This document shows positions 7,899 to 16,636 of a stretch of 32,506 nucleotides of DNA, piece after piece; the stretch's first letter is position 1, and every line of letters begins with the position of its first letter. The notes under the pieces are model-generated. The model saw only the letters and a program-made list of their open reading frames with translations, searched no databases and was not told where the DNA came from. The stretch covers positions 6,418-38,923 of the forward strand of contig DPMS01000618.1 in assembly GCA_003541285.1 (NCBI GenBank), in the 5' to 3' direction. Both the position numbers and the translations under genes were made by a program. The stretch is from Actinomycetota bacterium (lineage in GTDB: Bacteria > Actinomycetota > Actinomycetes > Streptosporangiales > Streptosporangiaceae).

Positions 7899-9172
7899 CG
7901 CCGGACGGGAAGGTGAATGCGGCACCGAATACCTTTTCACCTCCATCCTCACGGCAGCACGGAATACAGCCAATGCTCCCCAGAATTGGCATTCTCGCCC
8001 TGCATCCAATCCAGTACTATGTCCCCCTATACCAGCGCCTCGCCAGCCGGGGCGTCATGGACCTCGACGTCCTCTACCTTTCTGATCTCGGCCACCGGCC
8101 GGAAGTAGACTCCGAATTTGGCGTTCCCATCGCCTGGAATATCGATTTGCTATCCGGCTACACCCACAATTTCATAAGCAATATCGCGAGTCCAGGCACG
8201 AAACTGGGCCGGCTGCAGAAGCTCCGCCACTGGATCTCCTCTCATGATGCGGTCATCACCCAGGGCTACGACAACGCATGGATGCTGCTAACAATAGCAA
8301 TATGCCGCTCGCGGGGGATACCTTACATTCTCCGCTGTGCTTCGCATGCTGAGGGCAGGTCAGGGGGAATCCGCCGCAGTCTGCGAAACGCCGTCGTGCG
8401 CACGGTGGTCTCCGGGAGTGCCGCTTGTCTTACTGTCGGTCAGCTGAACGAGCAATTCTGCCAGAGGTACGGGGCTCGCAATATTACTTTCGCACCCAAC
8501 TCAGTGGATGACGAGCGGTTCGCCCGAGCACCCGAGTGTGGCAGGCGTGAGGTTCTCGCACGCTGGGGGCTCCCGGACTCCAGGAAGGTAGTCATATTCT
8601 GCGGCAAATTGTGCCGGCGCAAACGACCTCTAGACCTCGCCGCGGCGATAAGGCTCTTGCCTTGCGAAGTCACCGTCCTCTTCGTGGGGGACGGTCCGCT
8701 AGCCGACCAGGTCAGGGCCTCCCTGGCACCAGGTCAAGGCGCTGTCACTGGGTTCATCAATCAGGAGGAGATCCCGTCCTACTACCATGCCGCCGATGTT
8801 CTCGTACTTCCCAGCGAGGCCGAGACATGGGGACTGGTCGTCAATGAGGCGATGGCTGCCGGAGCGCTGCCCGTCGTCTCCGACCAGGTGGGTGCCGCCC
8901 CCGATCTGGTCTGCGGCTTGGGCGAGATATATGCGTGCGGTGACGTGCCAGCTCTCGCTGGGGCATTGAGTCGTGCCCTTGCGAGGGTCGCTGATCCCCG
9001 AACTCGTGACATGGTGCGCCAACATGCTGCTCACCACAGCCTTGACCGCACTGTGGCAGGTTTCGAGAAGGCGGTGCTGACAGTCACCAAAATACCAGGT
9101 AATAACTCTCCGCTAGATGTCTTCCCGCACGCCGGTCAATCCCGGCGGGGACGTGAACCGGAGGAGATTTGA
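7895..9172 (+). CDS. GT4 glycosyltransferase
   Basis: GT-B enzyme of 425 residues (399 if translation starts at the ATG at 7973). The core begins PRIGILALHPIQYYVPLYQRL. The C-terminal domain carries IFCGKLCRRKRPLDL, LFVGDGPLADQV, PSYYHAADVLVLPSEAETWG and LVVNEAMAAGALPVV, where the donor-binding Glu residues lie. The ATG at 7895 overlaps the previous stop (ATGA), the arrangement used throughout this operon, but its 26 extra residues are low in order, so 7973 is a genuine alternative. Base composition drops here: codons such as ATA, AAT and AAA become common compared with the genes on either side of the cluster, suggesting a separately acquired segment. The stop overlaps the TTG start of the polymerase gene. 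Confidence 0.9.
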   Translation: MTPDGKVNAAPNTFSPPSSRQHGIQPMLPRIGILALHPIQYYVPLYQRLASRGVMDLDVLYLSDLGHRPEVDSEFGVPIAWNIDLLSGYTHNFISNIASPGTKLGRLQKLRHWISSHDAVITQGYDNAWMLLTIAICRSRGIPYILRCASHAEGRSGGIRRSLRNAVVRTVVSGSAACLTVGQLNEQFCQRYGARNITFAPNSVDDERFARAPECGRREVLARWGLPDSRKVVIFCGKLCRRKRPLDLAAAIRLLPCEVTVLFVGDGPLADQVRASLAPGQGAVTGFINQEEIPSYYHAADVLVLPSEAETWGLVVNEAMAAGALPVVSDQVGAAPDLVCGLGEIYACGDVPALAGALSRALARVADPRTRDMVRQHAAHHSLDRTVAGFEKAVLTVTKIPGNNSPLDVFPHAGQSRRGREPEEI

Positions 9173-10713
9173 AGTCTACGTGGCCATCAGCACGTCCCGT
9201 TCCAGAGCATCTGGTAAGCGCGTCCCCCCCGGCCAGCTTCGCAGGTGATTCATCTCCGATAGCGGCTCGGCAGGGTGGGCCACAAGGCTCTCGGCATTCG
9301 AGCAAGCTGCTGCCCCGCCTCGTGCTCATCCTCTACTTGGCCACGCTCTCAGTAGATGCCGTCCGCAAGACAGCATCGCTTTCTGGCGGCGTCCTTACCA
9401 CGACATACATACTCACGGGAATAGCATATATCTTCCTCCTTCCCAGAATTAGGAACAGAGCCCGCATCGCTCCCCGATCCCTCCCCCTGTTGCTGGTCTT
9501 CCTCTCTCTCTTCTGTCTCGGTGACACAATCATCAATGACGTCCCACTCGAAATGGCACTCGTTGGCTCTGTTTCGTATGTCTTCTTCGTGCCGCTGATC
9601 TATATCGGCGCCGATCTGGCGGCAGACAATCACCGCGCAGTGACCGCATTGCAGATAGCTGTGATCGCAGGAGGTTTGGTCGGCCTTGGCGCTATCGTCA
9701 GCGCTGTGATGAAGCAGTCCTCCCCTGCGTTGCTTCAGCCAATCACACCTACTGTCGCGATTCACACCTCAAATGAGGGAAATATCTATCTCGCCCCGTC
9801 TGTCTTCGCGACAGCCGAACAAGCGTCAGAGCAGTTGCTGATCGCCTTCTTCGCCTGGACTGCCCTGGCGAGCGTCCCCACCGTCAGGCTGAAACGCGTT
9901 TTCAGGCTGAAACGCGTTTTCCTGGCAGTAACGGGCATACTCATCGCCGGGGGACTGGTTGCCGCTGAGCGACGCGCGGATATATACGTGGCTCTTGCTG
10001 GGTCCCTCGCGCTGCTGATCCTCCGCCAGACTTCTCTGCACAAGGCCGGGAATCTCGTCCCATCCGCGCACAGGAGACCGGGCGGCGGCTCCAGGGTTCT
10101 GCTGCTCCTCGTCGCCACCGGGCTGATCGTGACCATATCCTTCCTCGGCGCTGGCCGGACCCCGTCCTTCCTGATTTCGACAGGCCCTCTCGGCTATAGG
10201 CTGGGGCTCTTGTTCGGGACCGACGCCCCGCGTTCACTGATAGGCCAGGGCACGGGCACGTCGACGGCGGGCATCAGTCTCCTCGGCGCGACATCACTGG
10301 ACGTTGCCAGTACCCATGGAACGTACTCAGGATACTTTCTTGATGGAACGTTTTTCAGAACCGCCGAAGGCGGGCTCGGCAAGACTCTGCTTGAGCTTGG
10401 CTTGGTTGGAGCCGCCCTTTACGCAGGAGTCTTCTTTTCTGTGCTCGCCCCTATAGTCCGCTTTATCAGACGACTAGATGGCATTGGCTGTTCGCTTGTA
10501 GTGCTGGTTCTTGCCCTCGGGATTATTTTCCTAAAAGGTCACGAGGCACTTGATGATCCGCTAATACAGCCGCTGTTCTGGCTGTGTGCGGGAGGTGCCT
10601 GGGGGCGGATGAGCACCCTGGTGTCCACCGGCCGGGGGGGCGCGGTTACCGCATTGCCCGCGGTTTCCGGACGCGACTCTGCCCCTGCGCCTGCCCCGCG
10701 GCATTGGGCTTGA
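9169..10713 (+). CDS. Wzy / O-antigen-ligase-like polysaccharide polymerase
   Basis: A polytopic membrane protein of 514 residues, expected to polymerise or ligate lipid-linked repeat units on the outer face of the membrane. After a non-hydrophobic N-terminal stretch of about 45 residues come roughly ten hydrophobic segments. The family's Arg-rich signature AAERRADIYVALAG precedes a large extracytoplasmic loop with GQGTGTSTAG and HGTYSGYFLDG, then a segment GGLGKTLLELGLVGAALY of the kind found in O-antigen-ligase domains. Start is TTG at 9169 with GGAGGAG at 9160-9166, overlapping the previous stop. An exact 18-bp tandem duplication at 9885-9920 adds six residues (LKRVFR repeated) in a cytoplasmic-looking linker. 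Family assignment is good; polymerase versus ligase is not settled. Confidence 0.83.
   Translation: MKSTWPSARPVPEHLVSASPPASFAGDSSPIAARQGGPQGSRHSSKLLPRLVLILYLATLSVDAVRKTASLSGGVLTTTYILTGIAYIFLLPRIRNRARIAPRSLPLLLVFLSLFCLGDTIINDVPLEMALVGSVSYVFFVPLIYIGADLAADNHRAVTALQIAVIAGGLVGLGAIVSAVMKQSSPALLQPITPTVAIHTSNEGNIYLAPSVFATAEQASEQLLIAFFAWTALASVPTVRLKRVFRLKRVFLAVTGILIAGGLVAAERRADIYVALAGSLALLILRQTSLHKAGNLVPSAHRRPGGGSRVLLLLVATGLIVTISFLGAGRTPSFLISTGPLGYRLGLLFGTDAPRSLIGQGTGTSTAGISLLGATSLDVASTHGTYSGYFLDGTFFRTAEGGLGKTLLELGLVGAALYAGVFFSVLAPIVRFIRRLDGIGCSLVVLVLALGIIFLKGHEALDDPLIQPLFWLCAGGAWGRMSTLVSTGRGGAVTALPAVSGRDSAPAPAPRHWA
9885..9920 (+). repeat. Perfect 18-bp tandem duplication inside the polymerase gene
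   Basis: The unit CAGGCTGAAACGCGTTTT occurs at 9885-9902 and again, unchanged, at 9903-9920. Being 18 bases long it keeps the frame and duplicates a basic hexapeptide (RLKRVF). It lies between two membrane segments. Most simply a recent slipped-strand duplication. Confidence 0.95.
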
Positions 10714-10716
10714 CGG

Positions 10717-12048
10717 ATGGCCCGCCTCCAAACCCGGACCCGGCGGGCCCCGCTATCACTGCAGCGGCCCACCGCCGTAACCACCACCGCAAATCTCGTG
10801 ATCCTGGGTGGCTACCTGCTGTCCGGGGTCGTGAGTGCCCGCGCACTGGGCCCCGCAGGCCGGGGTCAGCTTACGGTCGTCATGCTCTGGTCAGGACTGA
10901 TCCACGTCGTCGGGACCTACGGCCTCCAGTCGTCCTGCTCTTACCACCTGGCCAGATGGCCGGATCGCCGAACGGCGCTGGTCACCTGGCTCGGCCGCAT
11001 CGCCATACGCCAGGTCCTCACCATGACAGCTGTCAGCGCCGCCTTCCTGTACTGGCTGCGAGTGCGGCTTCATCTCACGCCCGTGCTGACGATCGAAAGC
11101 ACAACATGGCCGGCAGCCATGACACTCGTCGCCTACGGTGCCTCCTGCGCCCAGGGAATGGCTGACTTCCGGCGGTTCAACCTCATACGCGTGATCTCTG
11201 GCGCTACTCCCGCAGTCTTGATGATTGTGGGCGCCGTGTCATTGCGCCTGACGCCAGCTGACGCGGTCGCCGCATACCTGGTCCCCGCATGGTGCGGCGC
11301 GGTTATCGCCTGCGCCTGGCTGCGCCAGGCGGCTAAGGCGCCGTGGGAGGACCCGCTGACGCGACGCGAGCGACGCGCAATGCTCTCCTACGGCCGGCGA
11401 AGTCTCGCCAGCCATTCGGGACTCACGCTCAACAACAGTTCCGACCAACTCACACTCGCGTTGCTGGTGCCAGCTAGCGCAGTAGGGCTCTACACCGTCA
11501 GCTCGACAGCATCCAGCCCGCTACCTTTTCTCATCGCATCGTTCGGCATGGTGGGACTTCCCACGGTTGCCGCACTAGCGGGTCCGGCCAAAGCCGGGGC
11601 GACCTCGCGGGTCCTGAAACGCGCGGCATGTCTGCTGGCCTTGGCGGCACCCCTGCTCGCGGCTCTCCTGCCCTGGTGCATCCCCTTGCTCTATGGCAGG
11701 CGTTACTCCGCCGCGGTAGTCCCCGCAGAACTCCTCCTGCTGGGCAGGATCTTCGCCGCCATGACACGGGTGACCGATGATCTCCTTCGCGCCCATGGGC
11801 TTCCTGGGTTCGGGAGCATCGCGCAGGGGGCTGGCGCAATCGTGACGATCACCGGCACCCTGCTGCTCGCCAGGGCCGCCCATCCCCTGGCCGCCGTCTC
11901 AGCCGTCAGTTCACTCGGCTTTGCACTCACCTTCTTCCTCGCACTGACGAGGCTATGGGCAGCCACCCGCCGTCTTGTGCCCGGCCATGCGGTCCGCGGT
12001 GGCCCGGTGGGCCGCGACACAGAGGGCCGCGCCCAAGATTCGGTGTAA
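10717..12048 (+). CDS. Wzx-like polysaccharide flippase (MOP superfamily)
   Basis: A 443-residue protein with about twelve hydrophobic segments and the layout of MOP-superfamily lipid-linked oligosaccharide flippases. The N-terminal segment NLVILGGYLLSGVVSARALGP matches the usual first helix plus the conserved R-x-LGPxGRG turn of Wzx/MurJ-like proteins (here ARALGPAGRG). A later LYTVSSTASSPLPFLIASFG segment matches the central helix pair. It would move the completed lipid-linked unit across the membrane for the adjacent Wzy-like enzyme. It starts three bases after the upstream stop and ends the plus-strand operon, facing the minus-strand methyltransferase genes. Confidence 0.86.
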   Translation: MARLQTRTRRAPLSLQRPTAVTTTANLVILGGYLLSGVVSARALGPAGRGQLTVVMLWSGLIHVVGTYGLQSSCSYHLARWPDRRTALVTWLGRIAIRQVLTMTAVSAAFLYWLRVRLHLTPVLTIESTTWPAAMTLVAYGASCAQGMADFRRFNLIRVISGATPAVLMIVGAVSLRLTPADAVAAYLVPAWCGAVIACAWLRQAAKAPWEDPLTRRERRAMLSYGRRSLASHSGLTLNNSSDQLTLALLVPASAVGLYTVSSTASSPLPFLIASFGMVGLPTVAALAGPAKAGATSRVLKRAACLLALAAPLLAALLPWCIPLLYGRRYSAAVVPAELLLLGRIFAAMTRVTDDLLRAHGLPGFGSIAQGAGAIVTITGTLLLARAAHPLAAVSAVSSLGFALTFFLALTRLWAATRRLVPGHAVRGGPVGRDTEGRAQDSV

Positions 12049-12054
12049 ATGAGG

Positions 12055-12107
12055 CGACAGGCGTAGGTTTCCCCTTCAAGACGACCAAGACGGAACCACA
12101 CCTGTCG
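12055..12107. terminator. Candidate bidirectional terminator between convergent genes
   Basis: CGACAGG at 12055-12061 pairs perfectly with CCTGTCG at 12101-12107; inside it GGTTTCC pairs with GGAACC with a one-base bulge. It begins seven bases after the flippase stop and sits between convergent operons. The loop is long (about 20 bases) and there is no clear T-run, so support is moderate. The remaining bases up to 12167 show nothing else. Confidence 0.4.
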
Positions 12108-12167
12108 ATTTGCCCAGATTCCGGACGCCACCACAGGGCGCAGTGCATGGGCAGATGTGTGTGAGGA

Positions 12168-12818
12168 TCAGGCGTCCTCTGACCGCCTCGCTTCCACGTA
12201 GACGCTCTGCTCCGCCCGTTCCGCCAGATCTAGGCTCCCCGGCTCCGCTATCGCCGTCACCCCTGCTGGCATAACACGCGCATTGACGAAGCCGGTGTCG
12301 TGGACCAAGCGGGCCAGCGAGGAGCCGTCATACATCCATAGATGATTCCGGGGGCCAACCAGCGCCATCCTAAAACGGGATACCAGCCCGCCAGGCCGCC
12401 CCTGACTCATGTGAGTTCCGGCGATGAACGCATCGGCATCGGAGGTAGCCAAGTAGTCCTCCACTTGCCGCGCGAGGTCAGGGGCGGCAAGGCGCACTAT
12501 GCCGCCTGGACGCAGGATTCTCCTGGTCTCCACCAGGAACGCCCTCGCCTGCCGGCGATCAAGATGCTCTATCATGTGTGAGCTGTAGACGGCATCTACT
12601 GAGCCGGTAGCCAGCGGGATCCGTTTGCTCGCATTAGCGAAACGGATGTTCTTATGACTTGCGACTCTGGCAAGGTTGCATGATTCCTCACCCATAACCC
12701 GTGCCGTCGAGAGTGCCCACACGAGGAACGGCCACCTCGACATGAGCACGCTCGGTGAATTATCGAAGTTAACCCAGCCATCTGTTGGGGTAGCTCCACA
12801 CCCAATATTTACTCTCAT
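12168..12818 (-). CDS. Class I SAM-dependent methyltransferase
   Basis: A 216-residue Rossmann-fold methyltransferase. The N terminus MRVNIGCGATPTDGWVNFD is motif I of the subgroup that opens with 'lNiGCG...GWvNlD', common in glycan clusters. YSSHMIEHLD is motif IV and LRPGGIVRLAAPD is motif V/VI. It is the last gene of the minus-strand operon, 54 bases downstream of the FkbM gene. The acceptor could be a sugar hydroxyl or carboxylate; nothing in the sequence decides. Confidence 0.88.
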   Translation of the reverse strand: MRVNIGCGATPTDGWVNFDNSPSVLMSRWPFLVWALSTARVMGEESCNLARVASHKNIRFANASKRIPLATGSVDAVYSSHMIEHLDRRQARAFLVETRRILRPGGIVRLAAPDLARQVEDYLATSDADAFIAGTHMSQGRPGGLVSRFRMALVGPRNHLWMYDGSSLARLVHDTGFVNARVMPAGVTAIAEPGSLDLAERAEQSVYVEARRSEDA

Positions 12819-12872
12819 AGATTCGCACCCTCTGGGACAACACGCCAGATCACGAACGCCCAGCAGCGCTGG

Positions 12873-13784
12873 CTAGCGTATGAGCGACCTCACCCTTGCG
12901 ATCCCTGGCTCACAGACAGCCAGTATGTCCGTGCCCCTATCCGGAAATCCAAGCAAAGGTTGAAGCGCAAGGCTGCCGCGGCCGGTAAGGCGATTACGGA
13001 CATTGCGGACGTCGAATAGATGGTATCCGCGCCCCCTAAGCGCCTCGATGGGGGTTCCGGAATTATCCGGGACGAACCCCGGGCAATACTCGAATATTAT
13101 AGCGGGTGATGACTTATCAATTGTTCGGGCGGCACCCTCCACAACTGCCGCCTCATGACCCTCTACGTCGATCTTCATAAAGGCGACCGAGTCGCTAACG
13201 ACATCGTCAATAGCGACCGTGGGCACGCTTGTAGCCGTTCCCGTCAGGTGTGGATGCGGCATCACACTGGCTCGCGCCTTGTTCGTGTCCAACGAGTCCG
13301 GGCGATAGAGGATCACGCTTTCACCCCCACGCCTCGTGGCCGCAGCCTGAACCAGAAGCACGTTGGCCAGGCCATTCAGAGCGATGTTGTTCCGCGCGCG
13401 TCCGGCCTGCTCTTCATCCGCTTCCACGGCGATGACGCTGCCCTCGTCGCCGACCAGTTTTGCCAGGCGTACCGTATGCACGCCAACATTAGCGCCGACA
13501 TCTATGCACCGATCACCCGGCCGTACTAGATATGTGAACAGCTCCGCGAGGTGCCCTTCGAAAGCGCCGAAGGCCCACAGGCACCACTCCAGGTAGACTG
13601 AGAGATTGATATCGAATTGGTCGCCAAATTTGGTTGTAACCCTCCTCAGTGATTCACTGGGCTGGTAACTCAGGTTGATATACGAGCGGGTGAGCAGCCG
13701 CGCCGGGCCGCGAAGTGGGATGCGCTGGCCGAGGGTGGGCGCGATAGGATTCATGGCTATGCGGTACCGAGTCATTTTCTGCAT
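12873..13784 (-). CDS. FkbM-family methyltransferase
   Basis: A 303-residue SAM-dependent methyltransferase of the FkbM family, which typically O-methylates hydroxyls on sugars or polyketides. Motif I is CIDVGANVGVHTVRLAKLVG (about residues 92-111), followed by AVEADEEQ, and the family hallmark FMKIDVEGHEAAVVEG sits at about residues 202-217. A basic N-terminal region of about 50 residues precedes the domain. The ATG at 13784 lies six bases after the upstream methyltransferase stop, so the pair is cotranscribed. Composition is more AT-rich than in the flanking conserved genes. Confidence 0.92.
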   Translation of the reverse strand: MQKMTRYRIAMNPIAPTLGQRIPLRGPARLLTRSYINLSYQPSESLRRVTTKFGDQFDINLSVYLEWCLWAFGAFEGHLAELFTYLVRPGDRCIDVGANVGVHTVRLAKLVGDEGSVIAVEADEEQAGRARNNIALNGLANVLLVQAAATRRGGESVILYRPDSLDTNKARASVMPHPHLTGTATSVPTVAIDDVVSDSVAFMKIDVEGHEAAVVEGAARTIDKSSPAIIFEYCPGFVPDNSGTPIEALRGRGYHLFDVRNVRNRLTGRGSLALQPLLGFPDRGTDILAVCEPGIARVRSLIR

Positions 13785-13790
13785 CTGGCA

Positions 13791-14519
13791 TCATTCAGAT
13801 CTACTGGCAACGAAGATCAGATTCTGGGTCACGATATGCCCGCGCAGTATGCCCGTCTCGGCGGCAAGGGCGAGCCGGTAGCATGCACTAATCAACTTCC
13901 ATAGCACCGCCCTGCCCGTGCTCGCGAGGCCATGGGACACCGGCGGACAAGACAGCACCGTGACCGAGCCAAAGCCCGATGCTGCAGCGAGCTGCCGGAT
14001 GCTCCGGGCAGTGAAGACCGATTCATGAGTGAAGTCCCCGTGCTGAATGTGGCCACCAAGGGGACTGACTGCATTCGGCACCCGTGCGACGAATACCCCA
14101 CGTGGTGCCAGGGCAGCTGCCACCTGATCGAAGGTGGTCAGCACCTCGTCCTTGGTGAGATGCTCAAGCAGGTCCGTGGCCGTGATCGCAGCGTAGTGGC
14201 CAGGCCTTGCCGTCAGGATATCCCGGTAGTCACCGTGCCTGACCTGGCGCAGTCCCCCCGCGCGGGCGAGGGCGATCTGCTCCGGGCTGATGTCGATTCC
14301 CTCGGCGTCGTAACCGTCGGCTAGGAGCAGGCGCAGCAGGCCGCCCTGCCCGCAGCCCAGGTCGATCACCGGCCCAGCAACGGGAGAGGGCATTACTGGA
14401 CGAATGTCGCGCCGGTAAATCCGGGCGACAGCCTCGCCACAGCCGTATCCGGCGTGCTGTGCCGCATATGCCTCATACAGACGGCTTCTCAATGAAGAAC
14501 GATCCCCCGTTGTGGTCAC
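13791..14519 (-). CDS. Class I SAM-dependent methyltransferase
   Basis: A 242-residue protein with a standard class I core: VIDLGCGQGGLLRLLL (motif I), EGIDISPEQIALAR (motif II), AITATDLLEHLTKDEVL (motif IV) and LAPRGVFVARVPN (motif V). The N-terminal part YEAYAAQHAGYG resembles methyltransferases of O-antigen and nucleotide-sugar loci. The start is GTG at 14519 with AGGAT upstream. A gap of 132 bases separates it from the upstream glycosyltransferase gene. Acceptor unknown. Confidence 0.88.
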   Translation of the reverse strand: MTTTGDRSSLRSRLYEAYAAQHAGYGCGEAVARIYRRDIRPVMPSPVAGPVIDLGCGQGGLLRLLLADGYDAEGIDISPEQIALARAGGLRQVRHGDYRDILTARPGHYAAITATDLLEHLTKDEVLTTFDQVAAALAPRGVFVARVPNAVSPLGGHIQHGDFTHESVFTARSIRQLAAASGFGSVTVLSCPPVSHGLASTGRAVLWKLISACYRLALAAETGILRGHIVTQNLIFVASRSE

Positions 14520-14651
14520 GAGAGGATCCTACCCAATTCCTTTCTCAGCCAACATGAGGCAGTGCGCACCGTGGTCACGCGGAGATCATGCACGGTCCGG
14601 TAAATGGAGTGGGGCGATGATATCGCTAATGATTCCGCCACGGATCTGGAG

Positions 14652-15761
14652 TTATAGCAGCCTGCTGAGAGCAAGCCGTGCATAGCGTTCGGGCGCGAAA
14701 GCCACCCGCGCCCACTCAGCGGCGTGTCGCCCCATCTGCTCGAGGCGCTGCGGGTCTTGCACCAGATCCTCGAGAACTCTCGACAGGGCCGCAACAGATT
14801 CGTCCCGCGGGGCAACCCCCGTGAGGCCGTCAAGGTAGGCGTCGGGCGAACCGCCATACGCGGGTGCCACCACAAGTGTGCCTGCCACCTGTGCCTCCAG
14901 CAGCACCAATCCGAACCCCTCTCCGCAAGCGTGCCGACCGCTCCTGGTTCTTGTGGCAAGCACGAAAATGTCCGCTCCGGCGAACTCTGCGGCGAGTTCC
15001 TGATCGGTGAGCCCCGGCCGCAGGACGCAATGGGGGTGCGCGCGCACCGCTGCCCGAAGGTCCGCTGGGGGCATTCCACTGCCGCAGACTGTCAGGTGGA
15101 CGTCAGGGCGGCGGAGGGCGGCAACAGCGGCCATCAACTGGGGCAGGCCCTTGTCCCGCCAGTCCGCGAGGCGGAACGCGGTGACGAGGTGGACACCTGA
15201 CCGTGGTTTCTTCTCCCTCGCGGAGTGCTCGACAAGCGTATCGAACCATTCCTGGGACAGCCCTGGTGGCAGGATGGTGGCTCTGCAGACCCGGGAGACA
15301 GCACCCGCGGTGAAGCTGCTCGCGGCCACAACCCGGACTCCAGGCCGACGCATGATCTGGCCTTCGACACACCGGCGAGGCCGGCCTTGGACATCCCACA
15401 CGTCGCTCCCATGGCAGACGACCGAGATGCCGCACACAGATCGTTCCCGGGCGAGCAGCCATGCCACCGGCAGCAACGCGCGGTGCGCCACGACGAGGCG
15501 GGTCGGCATAGGATTCTCCCGCAATATCTTCCGGGCTTCGCCTATCATCCGGGCATGTGCCGCGGCCCCGGAACGGAACAGGTCAATGCGCTGATGTCTG
15601 ACACCCTGCATGGAAAACACCCACTCCAGTGTTTCCACATAGCGTTCAATGCCGCCTCCGAGCCCACTGGAAGGAGTCAGCAGGAGGACTCGCCTGTCCC
15701 ATACGTTGGTGGCGGTAGCAGGCAGTGATCCTGCGGACAGATCTGTATCCGAAGCAGCCAC
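14652..15761 (-). CDS. GT4 glycosyltransferase
   Basis: A 369-residue GT-B enzyme. N-terminal VLLLTPSSGLGGGIERYVETL is the glycine-rich acceptor-side loop of GT4 proteins. VVCHGSDVW precedes the C-terminal domain with LVTAFRLADWRDKGLPQLM, VHLTVCGSGMP, LAAEFAGADIFVLATR and CGEGFGLVLLEAQVAGTLVV, which carries the E-x7-E motif. I place the start at the GTG at 15761 because AGGGAG lies nine bases upstream; the TTG at 15770 is immediately adjacent to that site and too close. It is the only glycosyltransferase in the minus-strand operon and sits among methyltransferases, so it may add the sugar they modify. Confidence 0.9.
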   Translation of the reverse strand: MAASDTDLSAGSLPATATNVWDRRVLLLTPSSGLGGGIERYVETLEWVFSMQGVRHQRIDLFRSGAAAHARMIGEARKILRENPMPTRLVVAHRALLPVAWLLARERSVCGISVVCHGSDVWDVQGRPRRCVEGQIMRRPGVRVVAASSFTAGAVSRVCRATILPPGLSQEWFDTLVEHSAREKKPRSGVHLVTAFRLADWRDKGLPQLMAAVAALRRPDVHLTVCGSGMPPADLRAAVRAHPHCVLRPGLTDQELAAEFAGADIFVLATRTRSGRHACGEGFGLVLLEAQVAGTLVVAPAYGGSPDAYLDGLTGVAPRDESVAALSRVLEDLVQDPQRLEQMGRHAAEWARVAFAPERYARLALSRLL

Positions 15762-15829
15762 TGTCCGCAACTCCCTTGCTGCTATCGTCGGGCATCTGGC
15801 AAACCCAGGTCACCGCCTGAAATTTTGGT

Positions 15830-16636
15830 TCACCGGCGCCGGGCAGTGAGCAGATGCTGGTGAACGATATCGTCGTCGCCGGGCACGGTGATGGTACCGT
15901 CCAACGGCCGTGTCGTGATGTCTGTGAATCCGCCCCGGAAGATCAGCTCCTCCATTTCAGCGACCGTCCTGCCAAAGCAGTTGAGCCCATATCGGAGCTT
16001 CATCCGACCAGCGAGAGACCGGTCTTCCCGCCACTCTGCCTCAGTGCGCCAGCCTTGCTGGCCTGGGACGGCAAAATGGAGGAGAAACACCCCATCCGGT
16101 CGGATCTGCCCGGCAATCAGGCGCAGCGCCCTGGTAAGTGATTCATGGGAAAGATGCTGAAAGACGGCGTACGAGTAAGCGAGGTCCACCTGTGGCCTGC
16201 GTTTGAGCTCGTCCGGTTTCAGATAGGTAATGTTGGGTCTCCCGTTCAGCACCTTCGCGCAGGCCAGTACACCAGCGGAGACATCAACCGCATCCACGTG
16301 ATCGACTCTCTTCGCTGTGGCATGTGCCATATACCCAGGCCCGCATCCATAATCGAGAACGCGCGCTGAAGGCGTCAGGTACGGCACGACAAGCGCATCT
16401 ACCAGTACCGTGCGGGAGTGCCGGTTCCGTTCCGCCTCCACTCGGATGTCCCGACTAAAGAAGTAATGAGGTGAAAGCGATAGGAGCCGCAGTGCCAGAT
16501 CTTCCTTGAAGCAGGCAGGGGAGCGATCCAGGAGACGTTCCACCCACCTTGCACCCAGAAAATTCTGGCCACCACCCCAGGTGGCCCGCGTCATCGCCGC
16601 TTTCGCAGCTTCCCTCGCTGCGGCTGCGGCCTTCAC
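15830..16636 (-). CDS. Class I SAM-dependent methyltransferase
   Basis: A 268-residue methyltransferase with an Ala/Lys-rich N-terminal helix, then VLDYGCGPGYMAHATAKR (motif I), VDAVDVSAGVL (motif II), VDLAYSYAVFQHLSHESL (motif IV) and IRPDGVFLLHFAVPG (motif V). About 90 residues precede motif I, longer than its paralogues here. The GTG start at 16636 overlaps the stop of the upstream methyltransferase by four bases, so the two are coupled. Acceptor unknown. Confidence 0.87.
   Translation of the reverse strand: MKAAAAAREAAKAAMTRATWGGGQNFLGARWVERLLDRSPACFKEDLALRLLSLSPHYFFSRDIRVEAERNRHSRTVLVDALVVPYLTPSARVLDYGCGPGYMAHATAKRVDHVDAVDVSAGVLACAKVLNGRPNITYLKPDELKRRPQVDLAYSYAVFQHLSHESLTRALRLIAGQIRPDGVFLLHFAVPGQQGWRTEAEWREDRSLAGRMKLRYGLNCFGRTVAEMEELIFRGGFTDITTRPLDGTITVPGDDDIVHQHLLTARRR

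Noticed and set aside
14516..15079. Minus-strand 187-codon frame in the gap and over the GT4 gene
   Set aside because: Mostly inside the clearly real glycosyltransferase in another frame; Cys/Trp/Arg-rich with no motif.
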